A stretch of DNA of 64,000 nt from Flavobacteriaceae bacterium (lineage in GTDB: Bacteria; Bacteroidota; Bacteroidia; Flavobacteriales; Flavobacteriaceae), in assembly GCA_013215095.1 (NCBI GenBank), contig JABSPM010000028.1, forward strand, positions 1 through 64,000. Reading direction: 5' to 3'. The notes under the pieces are model-generated. The model saw nothing but the letters and a program-made list of their open reading frames with translations, was not told the origin of the DNA and did no database searches. A program made the position numbers and the translations under genes. Shown piece by piece: positions 55,902-64,000 of the stretch (within the stretch, counting starts at the first letter, position 1; each line of letters opens with the position of its first letter).

Positions 55902-56969
55902 ATGAAAGCAAATACAGCGGATAAACTTAGTATAAAACATATAGTTAATTCTAAAATCACATCGGTTGATTTTAATAATTTAGATTTTGGTAAAACATTT
56001 ACAGATTACATGTTTGAATGTGATTATGTAGATGGGCAATGGAAGAATCCAACGATAAAGCCTTATGGTCCTATGATCATCGATCCATCTGCAAGAGTTT
56101 TTCATTATGGGCAAGCCGTTTTTGAAGGGATGAAAGCCTTTAAAGATGATCATGGTGAAGTTTGGTTGTTTCGACCAGAGCAAAATTTTGAACGTATTAA
56201 TTTATCTTCTAAACGTTTAGCTATTCCTGAATTTCCTAAGGAATTCTTTTTCGAAGGTCTAACAACTCTTTTAAAATTGGACAAAGATTGGATTAAACCT
56301 GGTTTTGGAAACGCCTTATACATAAGACCTTTTGTAATTGCAACGGAGCCAGCTATTGCTGCTTCGCCTGCAGAGCAATACAAATTTATGATTATTTGTT
56401 CTCCAGCTAAAGCCTATTACACAGGAGAGATACGTGTATTATTTGCTGAAAAATACAGTCGTTCTGCGCATGGTGGTGTTGGATTTGCAAAGGCTGCAGG
56501 AAATTATGGTGCTCAATTTTATCCAACCAATTTGGCAAACCAAGCAGGCTTTCAACAAATTATATGGACAGATGCAATCCAACATGAGTACTTGGAAGAA
56601 GCAGGAACAATGAACATTTTCTTTAGGGTTGGAGACAAGCTTTTAACTGCACCAACTAATGACAGGATTTTAGATGGTATTACTCGTAAAAGTATCCTTC
56701 AAATCGCCCAAGACATAGGTGTTTCTTGTGAAGTACGCCCTGTTAGTGTTACAGAAATAAAGGCTGCAGCACAAGAAGGAAAACTTAAAGAAATGTTTGG
56801 CACAGGAACCGCTGCTGTTATTAGCACAATTTCTGCTTTTAAGCATGCTGACGATTTATACGAGTTACCTGAGCTAGAAAACTCTTATGCTAGCAAACTT
56901 AAAAACACGTTATTAAACATCCAATATAATGTAAGTCCAGATCCTCATGGATGGCGTTATAAGATATAA
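55902..56969 (+). CDS. ilvE: Branched-chain amino acid aminotransferase
   Basis: PLP enzyme transaminating Val, Leu and Ile. The 355-residue length and the segments YGQAVFEGMKAF, GNALYIRPFV and VGFAKAAGNYG (with the PLP Lys) fit the class-IV BCAT-2 type. The C-terminal GTAAVISTISAFKH is also typical. It could provide glutamate-linked amino groups for branched-chain synthesis or catabolism, in line with icmF and short-chain acyl-CoA metabolism. It has its own promoter and a terminator shared with mazG-like DNA. Confidence 0.95.
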   Translation: MKANTADKLSIKHIVNSKITSVDFNNLDFGKTFTDYMFECDYVDGQWKNPTIKPYGPMIIDPSARVFHYGQAVFEGMKAFKDDHGEVWLFRPEQNFERINLSSKRLAIPEFPKEFFFEGLTTLLKLDKDWIKPGFGNALYIRPFVIATEPAIAASPAEQYKFMIICSPAKAYYTGEIRVLFAEKYSRSAHGGVGFAKAAGNYGAQFYPTNLANQAGFQQIIWTDAIQHEYLEEAGTMNIFFRVGDKLLTAPTNDRILDGITRKSILQIAQDIGVSCEVRPVSVTEIKAAAQEGKLKEMFGTGTAAVISTISAFKHADDLYELPELENSYASKLKNTLLNIQYNVSPDPHGWRYKI

Positions 56970-56995
56970 CTATTTATTTCGTTGAAATAAGTACT

Positions 56996-57026
56996 AAAAA
57001 AAGAGAAGCAGCCGCTTCTCTTTTTT
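56996..57026. terminator. Bidirectional terminator between ilvE and the MazG-like gene
   Basis: AGAGAAGC / GCTTCTCT stem with loop AGCC, flanked by seven A on one side and six T on the other. It overlaps the MazG-like stop. Confidence 0.88.
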
Positions 57027-57411
57027 AGTGGTCTAAAATTGTTTTTATATCTGGTTTAAAATAATTTGGTCCTTTTAACACTTTGCCGTCGTCTCTATAT
57101 ATAGGTTCTCCATCTTCACCCAGCTTACTCATGTTACTGCGCTGAATTTCATCAAATACTTCTTCAATTTTATATTGCAAACCATGCTCTATAAGCGTGC
57201 CACACAGAATGTACAACATATCTCCAAGAGCATCAGCTACTTCTACTAGATCATTAGTATTTGCAGCCTCAAGATATTCTTCATTTTCTTCGCGCATCAA
57301 CTTATATCTCAGCATGTTTTTTTCTGTACCCAAATCTGCTTTAGGTGTTTCGCGATAACCAATTTTAAAGGCGGTATGAAAAGCTTTTACGGCTTCAATT
57401 TTTTTCTTCAT
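57025..57411 (-). CDS. MazG-like nucleotide pyrophosphohydrolase
   Basis: The 128-residue, all-helical protein has the MazG-type metal-binding pattern: REENEEYLEA followed by LVEVADALGDMLYILCG, giving EExxE then ExxD. This fold hydrolyses non-canonical NTPs to NMP and PPi. A C-terminal segment, DGEPIYRDDGKVLKGPNY, matches family members annotated as phosphoribosyl-ATP pyrophosphohydrolase-like. The exact nucleotide is unknown. It stands alone. Confidence 0.85.
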   Translation of the reverse strand: MKKKIEAVKAFHTAFKIGYRETPKADLGTEKNMLRYKLMREENEEYLEAANTNDLVEVADALGDMLYILCGTLIEHGLQYKIEEVFDEIQRSNMSKLGEDGEPIYRDDGKVLKGPNYFKPDIKTILDH

Positions 57412-57578
57412 TGTATTTACATTAATTTCGCTAAAAATAAAGAATTTATAATAACCATATATTGCTTTTATTTATGAAGCTGTATTTCGCTTGAAAATTT
57501 AAAAAGAAATTTATGGTTTATATTCCGAAAAAAAGCGGAATAATAATTTTTACTAGTTTTCTTTATAAAACAATCACT

Positions 57579-57764
57579 ATGTTTAGTCAAGGACAAATTA
57601 TTTTCGGAATTATATTTGCTATCGCATTTACAATTGTAATGATTACCATGTATAGAAAAGATATGAAACTTCACAGCAAATACTACAAAGGTAGTCGTTG
57701 GGTATTATTGGCATTTATAGCGTTCATTGGTATGATTGCCGCTATCAAGTTCTTATTAGGATAA
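57579..57764 (+). CDS. Small conserved-type membrane protein
   Basis: A 61-residue protein with two membrane helices (about 4-22 and 42-60) separated by a basic loop, RKDMKLHSKYYKGSRW. The start is set at MFSQGQIIFG; a 22-residue extension to 57513 is less natural and overlaps a small hairpin. This two-helix pattern recurs in flavobacterial genomes as an uncharacterised protein. Its 3' end overlaps the converging SanA-like gene by nine bases. Confidence 0.75.
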   Translation: MFSQGQIIFGIIFAIAFTIVMITMYRKDMKLHSKYYKGSRWVLLAFIAFIGMIAAIKFLLG

Positions 57765-58244
57765 CTTATCTTTATTAGCCAAATAAATGGCACGTTCATT
57801 ATGAAATTTCTGCGAGATAACGGTAATACTGTCTTGACCAAAGATGTCTTTCGCTCTAATCATAGAATCTAGAGTTCTAAATCCAGCATAATCGATGTGT
57901 ATTTTAGGTCTAGGAATACCTCTTTCAATAAGATCTGCCTTGAATAATGAGGGTTCATCATAAGACTTAGAACCATTGTCACCACTTACCAATATAATAT
58001 CAATCTTACCCGATTTATATAGGTTTACTGTGGCATCAATTCTGTATTGATAAAAAAGATTAATATCTCCATTTTTGAGGTATTTGCTTGTGCCAAGAAC
58101 GAGTCCAACTTTGTTTTTAGGAATTTCTGAGCTATGATTATAAGTTTTGTTTTTAGCATTACGGATAACCATATCATTACAACACATTATGCCAATGTAT
58201 GATAAGAACAGCATTAATAATAAGACGTCAAAAATGGATTTCAT
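57756..58244 (-). CDS. SanA/DUF218-type protein, C-terminally shortened
   Basis: The 162-residue protein has a membrane helix (about 5-24) and the SanA/YdcF (DUF218) core: VGLVLGTSKYLKNG, DIILVSGDNGSKSYDE, ERGIPRPKIHIDYAGFRT and ITVISQKFHNERAIYLA. SanA proteins are normally about 200-240 residues and continue beyond this last motif; here the chain ends LANKDKLS. About 40-50 residues are missing. It may be a truncated or decaying gene, or a short natural form. Function of the family is in envelope barrier or polysaccharide handling. Confidence 0.75.
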   Translation of the reverse strand: MKSIFDVLLLMLFLSYIGIMCCNDMVIRNAKNKTYNHSSEIPKNKVGLVLGTSKYLKNGDINLFYQYRIDATVNLYKSGKIDIILVSGDNGSKSYDEPSLFKADLIERGIPRPKIHIDYAGFRTLDSMIRAKDIFGQDSITVISQKFHNERAIYLANKDKLS

Positions 58245-58256
58245 ATGATCTCGTGT

Positions 58257-58928
58257 TTAGGTGTTATGAGCTGAGGGTTTCAGTTTTAAGTGTAGTGTAA
58301 GATAATAAATAAGGTATAAGAAGCAGCCAAAAGTTGCAGTAAAAAACCAAGCTTCATAATGTTGCTTGGGGCTAGTTATAATATCAAATACGGCAAGACT
58401 CAGTGATTGAGGGTTTTGTATGATATCCCAAGAATTAAAGCGCAAGAAACGGCCAATGTACATGCCAAAGGCAGTCAGTAAACAAATAGGCAGACTGCTA
58501 TAGTGTATCTTTTTATTGAAAAATTGTGCAAGTAAGTGTTCAAAATGTCTAAGGCTTAAGACGAAAAAAAACAAACCATTCATGGCAAAAGAGGATAGCA
58601 TTAAAACATCTAACCATAGCATTTTTGAAGTAGCATATTTAAGATGCAATAAATCAGTTATGATATAGGATGTATTTGGTAGAAAAAGCATCCATAGCAT
58701 CAATAGCCCAATTTTGATTAGTTTCGATAGTGTTGGTCTGCTTACAATATAGTAGCTAAGGCTGTAAGGGATGATGGCTAAAAATAAATTCCATAATAAG
58801 AATGCGTAAAAGAAAGATTGATGAATTTGCATGCGAAATGCCAATAGTATAAAACTTAAAAGTATCGCATAAAATAGCAATCTTAGTGGCGGATTAGGGT
58901 GTGAAATTAATAGTTTTATGGTTTGCAT
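58257..58928 (-). CDS. DUF1361 membrane protein
   Basis: The 223-residue protein has six to seven membrane helices and the DUF1361 pattern LWMLFLPNTSYIITDLLHL, then GMYIGRFLRFNSWDI. The family function is unknown. It overlaps the upstream DUF2809 gene by 13 bases and precedes the SanA-like gene by 12, so the three are probably one transcript of small membrane proteins. Confidence 0.85.
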   Translation of the reverse strand: MQTIKLLISHPNPPLRLLFYAILLSFILLAFRMQIHQSFFYAFLLWNLFLAIIPYSLSYYIVSRPTLSKLIKIGLLMLWMLFLPNTSYIITDLLHLKYATSKMLWLDVLMLSSFAMNGLFFFVLSLRHFEHLLAQFFNKKIHYSSLPICLLTAFGMYIGRFLRFNSWDIIQNPQSLSLAVFDIITSPKQHYEAWFFTATFGCFLYLIYYLTLHLKLKPSAHNT

Positions 58929-59308
58929 GCTAATTGATTGTATTTATGTTCTAGAAATAATAAGGTAAGGATGCCTAAGGTATAGGCTATAATATCCTCG
59001 AAATGAAATGTGCTTCCTAAAATGAGTTTTGCAAAAGTGTTGGACTCGAGTCCCAGAGGCTTTAAGATATTAAAAAATTGAAGAATTTCAATGTTATACG
59101 CAATACATAATACTAGTATTGATGCGGGCATTGGCTTAATATTTATTACACTTTTTATACCACAATACAGTAGCATAACCACGAGATAGTCACCTAAAGT
59201 ATAACGTATAAATCCCGTTTTAAAACATAAAGCAATAGCGATCTCGATGATTAGAAATATCATAAATGCTATAAAATATTTGTAGTGAAATGTAAAAGAA
59301 GGTTTCAT
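58916..59308 (-). CDS. DUF2809 membrane protein
   Basis: A 130-residue protein with four membrane helices and the DUF2809 features: RYTLGDYLVVMLLYCGIKS, AYNIEILQFFNILKPLGL and GSTFHFEDIIAYTLGI. Function is unknown. It is the first of a group of three minus-strand membrane genes (DUF2809, DUF1361, SanA-like). Confidence 0.85.
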   Translation of the reverse strand: MKPSFTFHYKYFIAFMIFLIIEIAIALCFKTGFIRYTLGDYLVVMLLYCGIKSVINIKPMPASILVLCIAYNIEILQFFNILKPLGLESNTFAKLILGSTFHFEDIIAYTLGILTLLFLEHKYNQLACKP

Positions 59309-59390
59309 ATCTTAAGAGGTAAACTGTGAAATATATCCTCGTTCTCATTACTAAGTAACGAGGATGTGCTAATTAAACTAAAACTAACCA

Positions 59391-60755
59391 TTATTCGTTG
59401 TTCCAATCAATTTTTCGAGAAACAAACATGACGGTCGAGAGAATTAAGAATAAGCCAATACTTCCAACCAGTAAGGCATAATTTTCCAATTGAATAATGA
59501 CGTATATAAAAATATAGAGAGTGGTTAATGATGTACCTATCAGTAAAGCAAATTGCCATGTGTTTAGTATGGATTTAGAATATAATGTGATCAAACCAAT
59601 AACAGATGTACCTGCTATAAGATAAGCTTTAAAAAAACTGCTGTGTTCAGATATAGAAACCAAAAGTGTATAAAACATGGTTAACGCTATACCAATCATG
59701 AGGTATTGAAAAGGATGAATTCCAATCTTGCTTATAGTCTGAATAAGAAAGAAAATTAAGAAGGTTAAACCTATAACGAGAAATCCGTATTTTGCAGAAC
59801 GTTCGCTTTTTTGATATTCATCAACCATAACCATAAATTCTGTACCAAATGCAAACTGAATTAAATTTGGCAAATCATTGATATATTGTTGAGAAAACGC
59901 TCTGTTGATATGTAGTACTTTCCAATTGGCTGAAAATCCATCTTTAGTTATTTCTTTGGTCTCGTTATCTGGTAAGAAAATTCCTGTAAAACTTGGATCT
60001 GGCCAGTTAGAGTTCATTGCCATCGTGGTGGTCTTGCCAATAGGAATCATCCTGATTTTTTTACTACCGTTAAACCTTATAGAGAAATGAAATGATTTAA
60101 GAGAGCGTATAGGAAGATCATCTGGTTTTATATAGTTAGATTCGAGCGCATCTAAATAGGAAGATTGGTCGCTAAAGTTGTTTTCAAAGATGTAATTGCT
60201 ATTATTGATTTTAAAATCAACATTTTCTTTAATTCCTTTTAAGTTAGATGTTTTGATGATAATTGAGACTTTATCCCAGATAATATCATCTTTTTTAATG
60301 TCTTTATAGTCTAATTGTATCGTGTCATAGCTGCCTTTAAAATCCATTTGAGTTGTAAATACAGCAGATTCAAAATTACCACGGTTGAGAGTTTTGCAAT
60401 CTATAAGGCAATTGGCATTCAAGGTTTCTGGAAATACATAAGCGTAGTTGATATGTGTTGTGGTTTCTGTGAAATAGCTTTTAGTGTCTTGGTTAAAGAT
60501 CTTAGTGTCAGTGTAAGTTTTATATGGTAGTTTTAAAATTGGACCATACACCAAGACATCATGTCCCCATTTTTCTTTGATTTCTGCGACGACATCATGT
60601 TGTCGCCCAGCACGTTCTGCAATTAAGCTATTGATGTAAGATAATGGAATGAGTAAAATAAGGATGAGTAAGCCTACCGTTAACATACGTGCAGTGATAG
60701 ATGTTTTGACCCAATACCCAAAGCGATTGTGTTTTTGGGGATGTTGAATTTCCAT
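59391..60755 (-). CDS. creD: Inner membrane protein CreD
   Basis: The 454-residue protein has an N-terminal membrane helix, a large periplasmic domain (about 45-320) and four or five C-terminal helices, the CreD layout. Family segments include PLSYINSLIAERAGRQHDVV and GYLVIGLTFLIFFLIQTISK-like FLVIGLTFLIFFL. CreD relates to beta-lactam tolerance and envelope stress in E. coli. No creBC two-component genes are nearby. Here it follows a winged-helix regulator and small membrane proteins. Confidence 0.9.
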   Translation of the reverse strand: MEIQHPQKHNRFGYWVKTSITARMLTVGLLILILLIPLSYINSLIAERAGRQHDVVAEIKEKWGHDVLVYGPILKLPYKTYTDTKIFNQDTKSYFTETTTHINYAYVFPETLNANCLIDCKTLNRGNFESAVFTTQMDFKGSYDTIQLDYKDIKKDDIIWDKVSIIIKTSNLKGIKENVDFKINNSNYIFENNFSDQSSYLDALESNYIKPDDLPIRSLKSFHFSIRFNGSKKIRMIPIGKTTTMAMNSNWPDPSFTGIFLPDNETKEITKDGFSANWKVLHINRAFSQQYINDLPNLIQFAFGTEFMVMVDEYQKSERSAKYGFLVIGLTFLIFFLIQTISKIGIHPFQYLMIGIALTMFYTLLVSISEHSSFFKAYLIAGTSVIGLITLYSKSILNTWQFALLIGTSLTTLYIFIYVIIQLENYALLVGSIGLFLILSTVMFVSRKIDWNNE

Positions 60756-60808
60756 ATGATAATTGATTTTTTTACTTTGAATTTCAAAGTAGATTAATAA
60801 AAAATTTT

Positions 60809-61102
60809 CTAGCGTTTATATATTATACGTTCCAAAGCCTTAATATGGTTTTCGAACTCTTTTTTTCCTAGTGGAGTAGTGCTATATCTTGTATTGGGTT
60901 TACGACCAATAAACAGCTTTTCTATAGCAATATACTCTACTTTTTCTAAAGCTTTTAAGTGACTTGCTAGATTACCATCAGTAACACCCAAAAGCTCTTT
61001 CAGCATATTAAAATCTGCATATTCATTGACCATAAGAATAGACATTATGCCAAGGCGAATGCGATGGTCAAAAGCTTTGTTTATGTTTTCTATCAAACTC
61101 AT
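60809..61102 (-). CDS. Winged-helix transcriptional regulator
   Basis: The 97-residue protein is a single winged-helix domain. The recognition part is LKELLGVTDGNLASHLKALE and the wing is IGRKPNTRYSTTPLG. It resembles ArsR/PadR-like small regulators without an effector domain. It lies between a membrane protein gene (overlap TAATG) and creD (53 bases), and is likely to regulate this operon. What it senses is not clear. Confidence 0.85.
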   Translation of the reverse strand: MSLIENINKAFDHRIRLGIMSILMVNEYADFNMLKELLGVTDGNLASHLKALEKVEYIAIEKLFIGRKPNTRYSTTPLGKKEFENHIKALERIIYKR

Positions 61103-61380
61103 TAACTTCCAGTAATTGGAGAACCAAATATACCAACTCTCATTTCAGCCCACAATAGTAATAGTAAAACAAAAAGAACAATAATAGTTTTATGTTTTAC
61201 TGTTTTTAAACGATTGAAAGCTACATTAATTAAAAATCCAACACCAAGTAATATTGCTCCAGCAATGACATAATCTTGAATCTCCCAATTCACATCAGGA
61301 TTAAACTGTGATGCAATAAACGGAATCATTAAGATGCAACAGACGCTAATGCATATGATTTTTATAATGTTGAATTTCAT
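61102..61380 (-). CDS. Membrane protein of the creD operon (92 residues)
   Basis: Small protein with three membrane helices (about 8-25, 36-53 and 66-83). No family was recognised. The start overlaps the upstream stop (ATGA) and its stop overlaps the winged-helix start, so translation coupling is likely. Function unknown. Confidence 0.65.
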   Translation of the reverse strand: MKFNIIKIICISVCCILMIPFIASQFNPDVNWEIQDYVIAGAILLGVGFLINVAFNRLKTVKHKTIIVLFVLLLLLWAEMRVGIFGSPITGS

Positions 61381-61712
61381 GATGAACTAATTTTTTGAAT
61401 AAAAATTGTGAAACCAAATAACTTAAATATCCATTTAGTACTCTCAATTAATAAAATCAAAAATGTTGTAAATATTATGCTATAAGGCACCATTAATAAA
61501 TAATTTGTTAGGTTATTTGGATTTCTTAACCTTGTACTGTTATAAACCATAGATGTTGCTTCTAATTTGAGCTTATCATTATTGATAAAGCTATTTTTAT
61601 CCAAATTATAGCTTTTTATTGTGCTCGCCATTTGGTAATAGCGATAATTAGCTGTGATAGCAATTAGAGCATATAGGGTTATAAAGCAGTATATGATAAA
61701 TTTAACGTTCAT
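61377..61712 (-). CDS. Membrane protein of the creD operon (111 residues)
   Basis: A 111-residue protein with two membrane helices (about 3-20 and 75-98) around a polar stretch. The start MNVKFIIYCF at 61712 is preferred because it lies four bases after the upstream stop; an alternative ATG at 61730 overlaps that gene. No family recognised. It is coupled to the next gene by an ATGA overlap. Confidence 0.6.
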   Translation of the reverse strand: MNVKFIIYCFITLYALIAITANYRYYQMASTIKSYNLDKNSFINNDKLKLEATSMVYNSTRLRNPNNLTNYLLMVPYSIIFTTFLILLIESTKWIFKLFGFTIFIQKISSS

Positions 61713-61716
61713 ATAA

Positions 61717-62340
61717 TCAGTTTTTATCATATTTAAAATACATCCAAGTACCATAGATAATATGGCAAACACCAAATCCTAAAACCCAAAAGAATAAACC
61801 ATAACCTAAATTCCAAACACAGGCTAAACCAATAATGATAAGGGTTATACCTAAATAACGAATAGCTCCTAAAGTATATTTGCTAGCATTTACACAAGCT
61901 AAGCCATAAAAAACAAGAGTAAGTGGTGCGACAAAGATGTAACTCTCTTTTTCTATAAGTGATAAAATAAAAAAACCTCCTGTTGCTAAAGGAATCGCAA
62001 AATTTATAACCAAACGTTTACTAGAATGATCCCAAAGCTTTTCTTTATTTCGCTTGGCTTTTTTCCAACTTAAAAACACACCTGTGAGAATTGATAATGC
62101 AACAACAGCAAATGCAATTCCAAATAATTGGAACATTTCTAGTTCATACAATACAATAGTTTTATAATCATCACCAATATTTTGTTTGACATAAATAATG
62201 TTATACGCAAGATATGCACCGATTAGGGCATAGATGCCTGCTAGAACTCCAGACAAACCGCTTAGGGAAATAAATCGAGAGGATTTAGTCATTAAATCTT
62301 TAATCTCAGAAAGGTCATTTAAGTATTTTTGTTGCTCCAT
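61717..62340 (-). CDS. Membrane protein heading the creD operon (207 residues)
   Basis: The 207-residue protein has a cytoplasmic start with LNDLSEIKDLMTKSSRFISLSG and five or six membrane helices. It is of a type often found beside winged-helix regulators and CreD in Bacteroidota. No function is known. It is the first gene of the five-gene minus-strand operon that ends with creD. Confidence 0.7.
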   Translation of the reverse strand: MEQQKYLNDLSEIKDLMTKSSRFISLSGLSGVLAGIYALIGAYLAYNIIYVKQNIGDDYKTIVLYELEMFQLFGIAFAVVALSILTGVFLSWKKAKRNKEKLWDHSSKRLVINFAIPLATGGFFILSLIEKESYIFVAPLTLVFYGLACVNASKYTLGAIRYLGITLIIIGLACVWNLGYGLFFWVLGFGVCHIIYGTWMYFKYDKN

Positions 62341-62437
62341 ATTAAAGTGCTTTGAATTACAAAGTAAATAAAAATAATTGGTGATTTTGTTAATACTTTA
62401 ATAAATTTGAATTGTGATTCAAAACGTTAGGCATTAA

Positions 62438-62824
62438 ATGAAACCTATAGACCAATATTTTTTAGACCAAAGAGCGCCTTATCAATCGATATTGCTATAT
62501 ATAAGAAGTGTGATATTGAGAACACTTCCAGAAGTCATAGAACGTTATAGTCATAATGTTCCATTTTACAATATAGAGAAAAAACCTATGTTGTATTTGA
62601 ATATTTTAAAAGGAAAAAATTATGTAGATGTTGCTTTTGTCCATGGCGTTGTTTTTGAAAAAGCGTTTCCAATGCTTAAAAACAATAACAAAAGAAAACA
62701 AGTGCGTTCTATTAAGGTCAAATCATTAGAAGATTTTAATGAATTACAGTTTGTCGAACTGCTTAAAGTTGCCGCAATTCAAACTCAAAAAAATAAACAG
62801 GCTTGGTACATTGATGGAAATTAA
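62438..62824 (+). CDS. DUF1801 family protein
   Basis: The 128-residue protein fits the YdhG-like DUF1801 fold: PYQSILLYIRSVILRTLPEV and VPFYNIEKKPMLYLNILKG, followed by VDVAFVHGVVF. No signal peptide. Function unknown; the fold binds small molecules in related proteins. It lies between the creD operon and kdsA on the opposite strand, and its stop meets the kdsA stop. Confidence 0.85.
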   Translation: MKPIDQYFLDQRAPYQSILLYIRSVILRTLPEVIERYSHNVPFYNIEKKPMLYLNILKGKNYVDVAFVHGVVFEKAFPMLKNNNKRKQVRSIKVKSLEDFNELQFVELLKVAAIQTQKNKQAWYIDGN

Positions 62825-63643
62825 TTACAACCCTTTTACCGTTTTTCTAATGGCAACCAAATTACGAAGTAAACCTTCCAAATGGTCCAAGTGTAGCATA
62901 TTAGCGCCATCACTTTTTGCATTAGCTGGGTTAAAATGAGTTTCAATAAATAAACCATCTACATTATTTACAACACCAGCTCTAGCTATGGTTTCAATCA
63001 TTTCTGGACGACCACCAGTAACACCACTAGATTGATTTGGTTGTTGCAAGCTATGTGTAATATCTAAGACGGTTGGTGCAAATTGACGCATCGTAGGAAT
63101 ACCTCTAAAGTCAACAATCATATCTTGATAACCAAACATAGTTCCTCTATCTGTAATCCAAGCTTTATTACTGCCAGAATCCTTTACTTTTTGTACCGCG
63201 TGTTGCATTGCTTCCGGACTCATAAACTGCCCTTTCTTTAGGTTGACAACTTTTCCTGTTTTAGCCGCAGCTACAACCAAATCGGTTTGACGCACCAAAA
63301 AGGCAGGAATTTGCAACACATCAACATATTGCGCTGCTAAGGCAGCATCCGAAGATTCATGAATATCGGTTACTGTTGGTACGTCAAAATGCGCTGATAC
63401 TTTTTTTAAGATTTCCAAGGCTTTTTCATCTCCAATACCCGTAAAACTATCAATTCTACTTCTGTTAGCCTTTCTAAAACTACCTTTAAAAATCAAAGGA
63501 ATTTCAAGTTTGTTAGTAATTTCTAAAATACGCTCTGCAATACGCATAGCCATATCTTCGCCTTCAATAGCACAGGGACCAGCTAATAAAAAGAAATTAT
63601 CAGAATCAGTGTGTTTTAGTTTTGGAATCTCGTTTAGGTTCAT
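62825..63643 (-). CDS. kdsA: 3-deoxy-8-phosphooctulonate synthase
   Basis: Condenses PEP and arabinose 5-phosphate to KDO 8-phosphate for the lipopolysaccharide core. The 272-residue protein has LLAGPCAIEGEDMAMRIAER at the N-terminus and IFKGSFRKANRSRIDSFTG. It also has DIHESSDAALAAQYVDVLQI and a C-terminal DGANMLHLDHLEGLL. The length is normal. It has its own predicted promoter, and no other KDO genes are adjacent. Confidence 0.95.
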   Translation of the reverse strand: MNLNEIPKLKHTDSDNFFLLAGPCAIEGEDMAMRIAERILEITNKLEIPLIFKGSFRKANRSRIDSFTGIGDEKALEILKKVSAHFDVPTVTDIHESSDAALAAQYVDVLQIPAFLVRQTDLVVAAAKTGKVVNLKKGQFMSPEAMQHAVQKVKDSGSNKAWITDRGTMFGYQDMIVDFRGIPTMRQFAPTVLDITHSLQQPNQSSGVTGGRPEMIETIARAGVVNNVDGLFIETHFNPANAKSDGANMLHLDHLEGLLRNLVAIRKTVKGL

Positions 63644-63664
63644 TTACGTCTTATTTTGAACTCA

Positions 63665-63694
63665 CAAAAATACATCAATTTTTTTTGATTCCAA
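63665..63694 (-). promoter_or_regulatory. Predicted promoter of kdsA
   Basis: On the minus strand TTG at 63694-63692, 19 bases, then TATTTTTG at 63672-63665, 22 bases before the ATG. Both consensus halves are present. Confidence 0.65.
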
Positions 63695-64000
63695 TCCTAG
63701 AAACTAACCTTAAAATGGTTTTTTAGAGTCCAAACGAACCTTCAGGAAAAATATTTAGGAATAGCCTAGGATGGTATGTTTGAAGCATCAGTGCAAGAAT
63801 CAAGGATTACATTATAAGAACCTATGCTACAGATTCGGATGTATATTATGAAAATCTAAAGATGAACTTAGGCATGGGTTGAACAGATTTTTAGGGTTAA
63901 GTTTTATTGAGATAAGAGCATATTTTTAGGCGGTGTTGTTGAAAGTTACACAATTACAAATATTTAACAAAATGAGCTTAATGTTGTTTTTAATGTAATA
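63695..64000. other. Window end, no supported feature
   Basis: About 300 bases of AT-rich sequence. Short open pieces on the plus strand were not recognised as part of any gene. A gene may continue beyond the window. Confidence 0.4.

Overview
The window is one AT-rich chromosomal segment from a bacterium of the Bacteroidota, most likely family Flavobacteriaceae. The evidence is the gene content (DUF3078, DUF4197, DUF4920, MnmD, SigZ, a fused isobutyryl-CoA mutase, side-by-side type II and type III glutamine synthetases), the weak Shine-Dalgarno context, and repeated TAnnTTTG sequences before genes, the Bacteroidota -7 promoter element. No genus can be named from sequence alone. No rRNA, tRNA or CRISPR array was recognised by eye.

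Region 1 (2-12657) is the division and cell-wall (dcw) cluster: 3' part of ftsI, then murE, mraY, murD, ftsW, murG, murC, ftsQ, ftsA and ftsZ. Most junctions are overlapping or a few bases apart, and a strong terminator follows ftsZ. Together the genes make lipid II from UDP-MurNAc and build the divisome. Region 2 (12730-13790) is a decayed ISAs1-type insertion sequence with recognisable terminal inverted repeats.

Region 3 (13927-24881) holds a Na+/Ca2+ exchanger, divergent type II and type III glutamine synthetases, a PurM-like synthase, a DUF3078 protein, a small two-gene ABC system, prfA, pyrF and a BtuF-like metal-chelate-binding fold. Region 4 (24882-30522) is gene-poor apart from a DUF4197 lipoprotein and the 1139-residue IcmF, whose active-site residues point to isobutyryl-CoA. 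Region 5 (30522-38885) carries an 11-cysteine mini-protein beside the sigma factor SigZ, a YgiQ radical SAM protein, an Lrp regulator, a decayed SDR gene, a 16-bp tandem repeat, an MFS/VOC pair, a DUF1684 lipoprotein, CrcB and a SRPBCC/GyrI-like protein.

Region 6 (39015-52169) has dipeptidyl peptidase III followed by a relic of a group II intron 3' end, an AraC-type membrane regulator, an M28 peptidase, PPK2 with a sigma-54 activator that lacks a DNA-binding domain, MscS, a NatAB-like exporter, and grpE-dnaJ. Region 7 (52338-63643) has YceI, an SDR epimerase, a DUF4920/c-type haem lipoprotein/MnmD operon, the branched-chain aminotransferase, a MazG-like protein, a C-terminally shortened SanA-like protein, DUF1361/DUF2809 membrane proteins, a winged-helix/CreD membrane operon, DUF1801 and kdsA.

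Most of the window is housekeeping DNA. The least explained items are the cysteine-rich peptide next to SigZ, the isolated group II intron domain V/VI relic, the activator without a helix-turn-helix, the two-motif DnaJ zinc region, the minimal ABC pair, and several small gene remnants.
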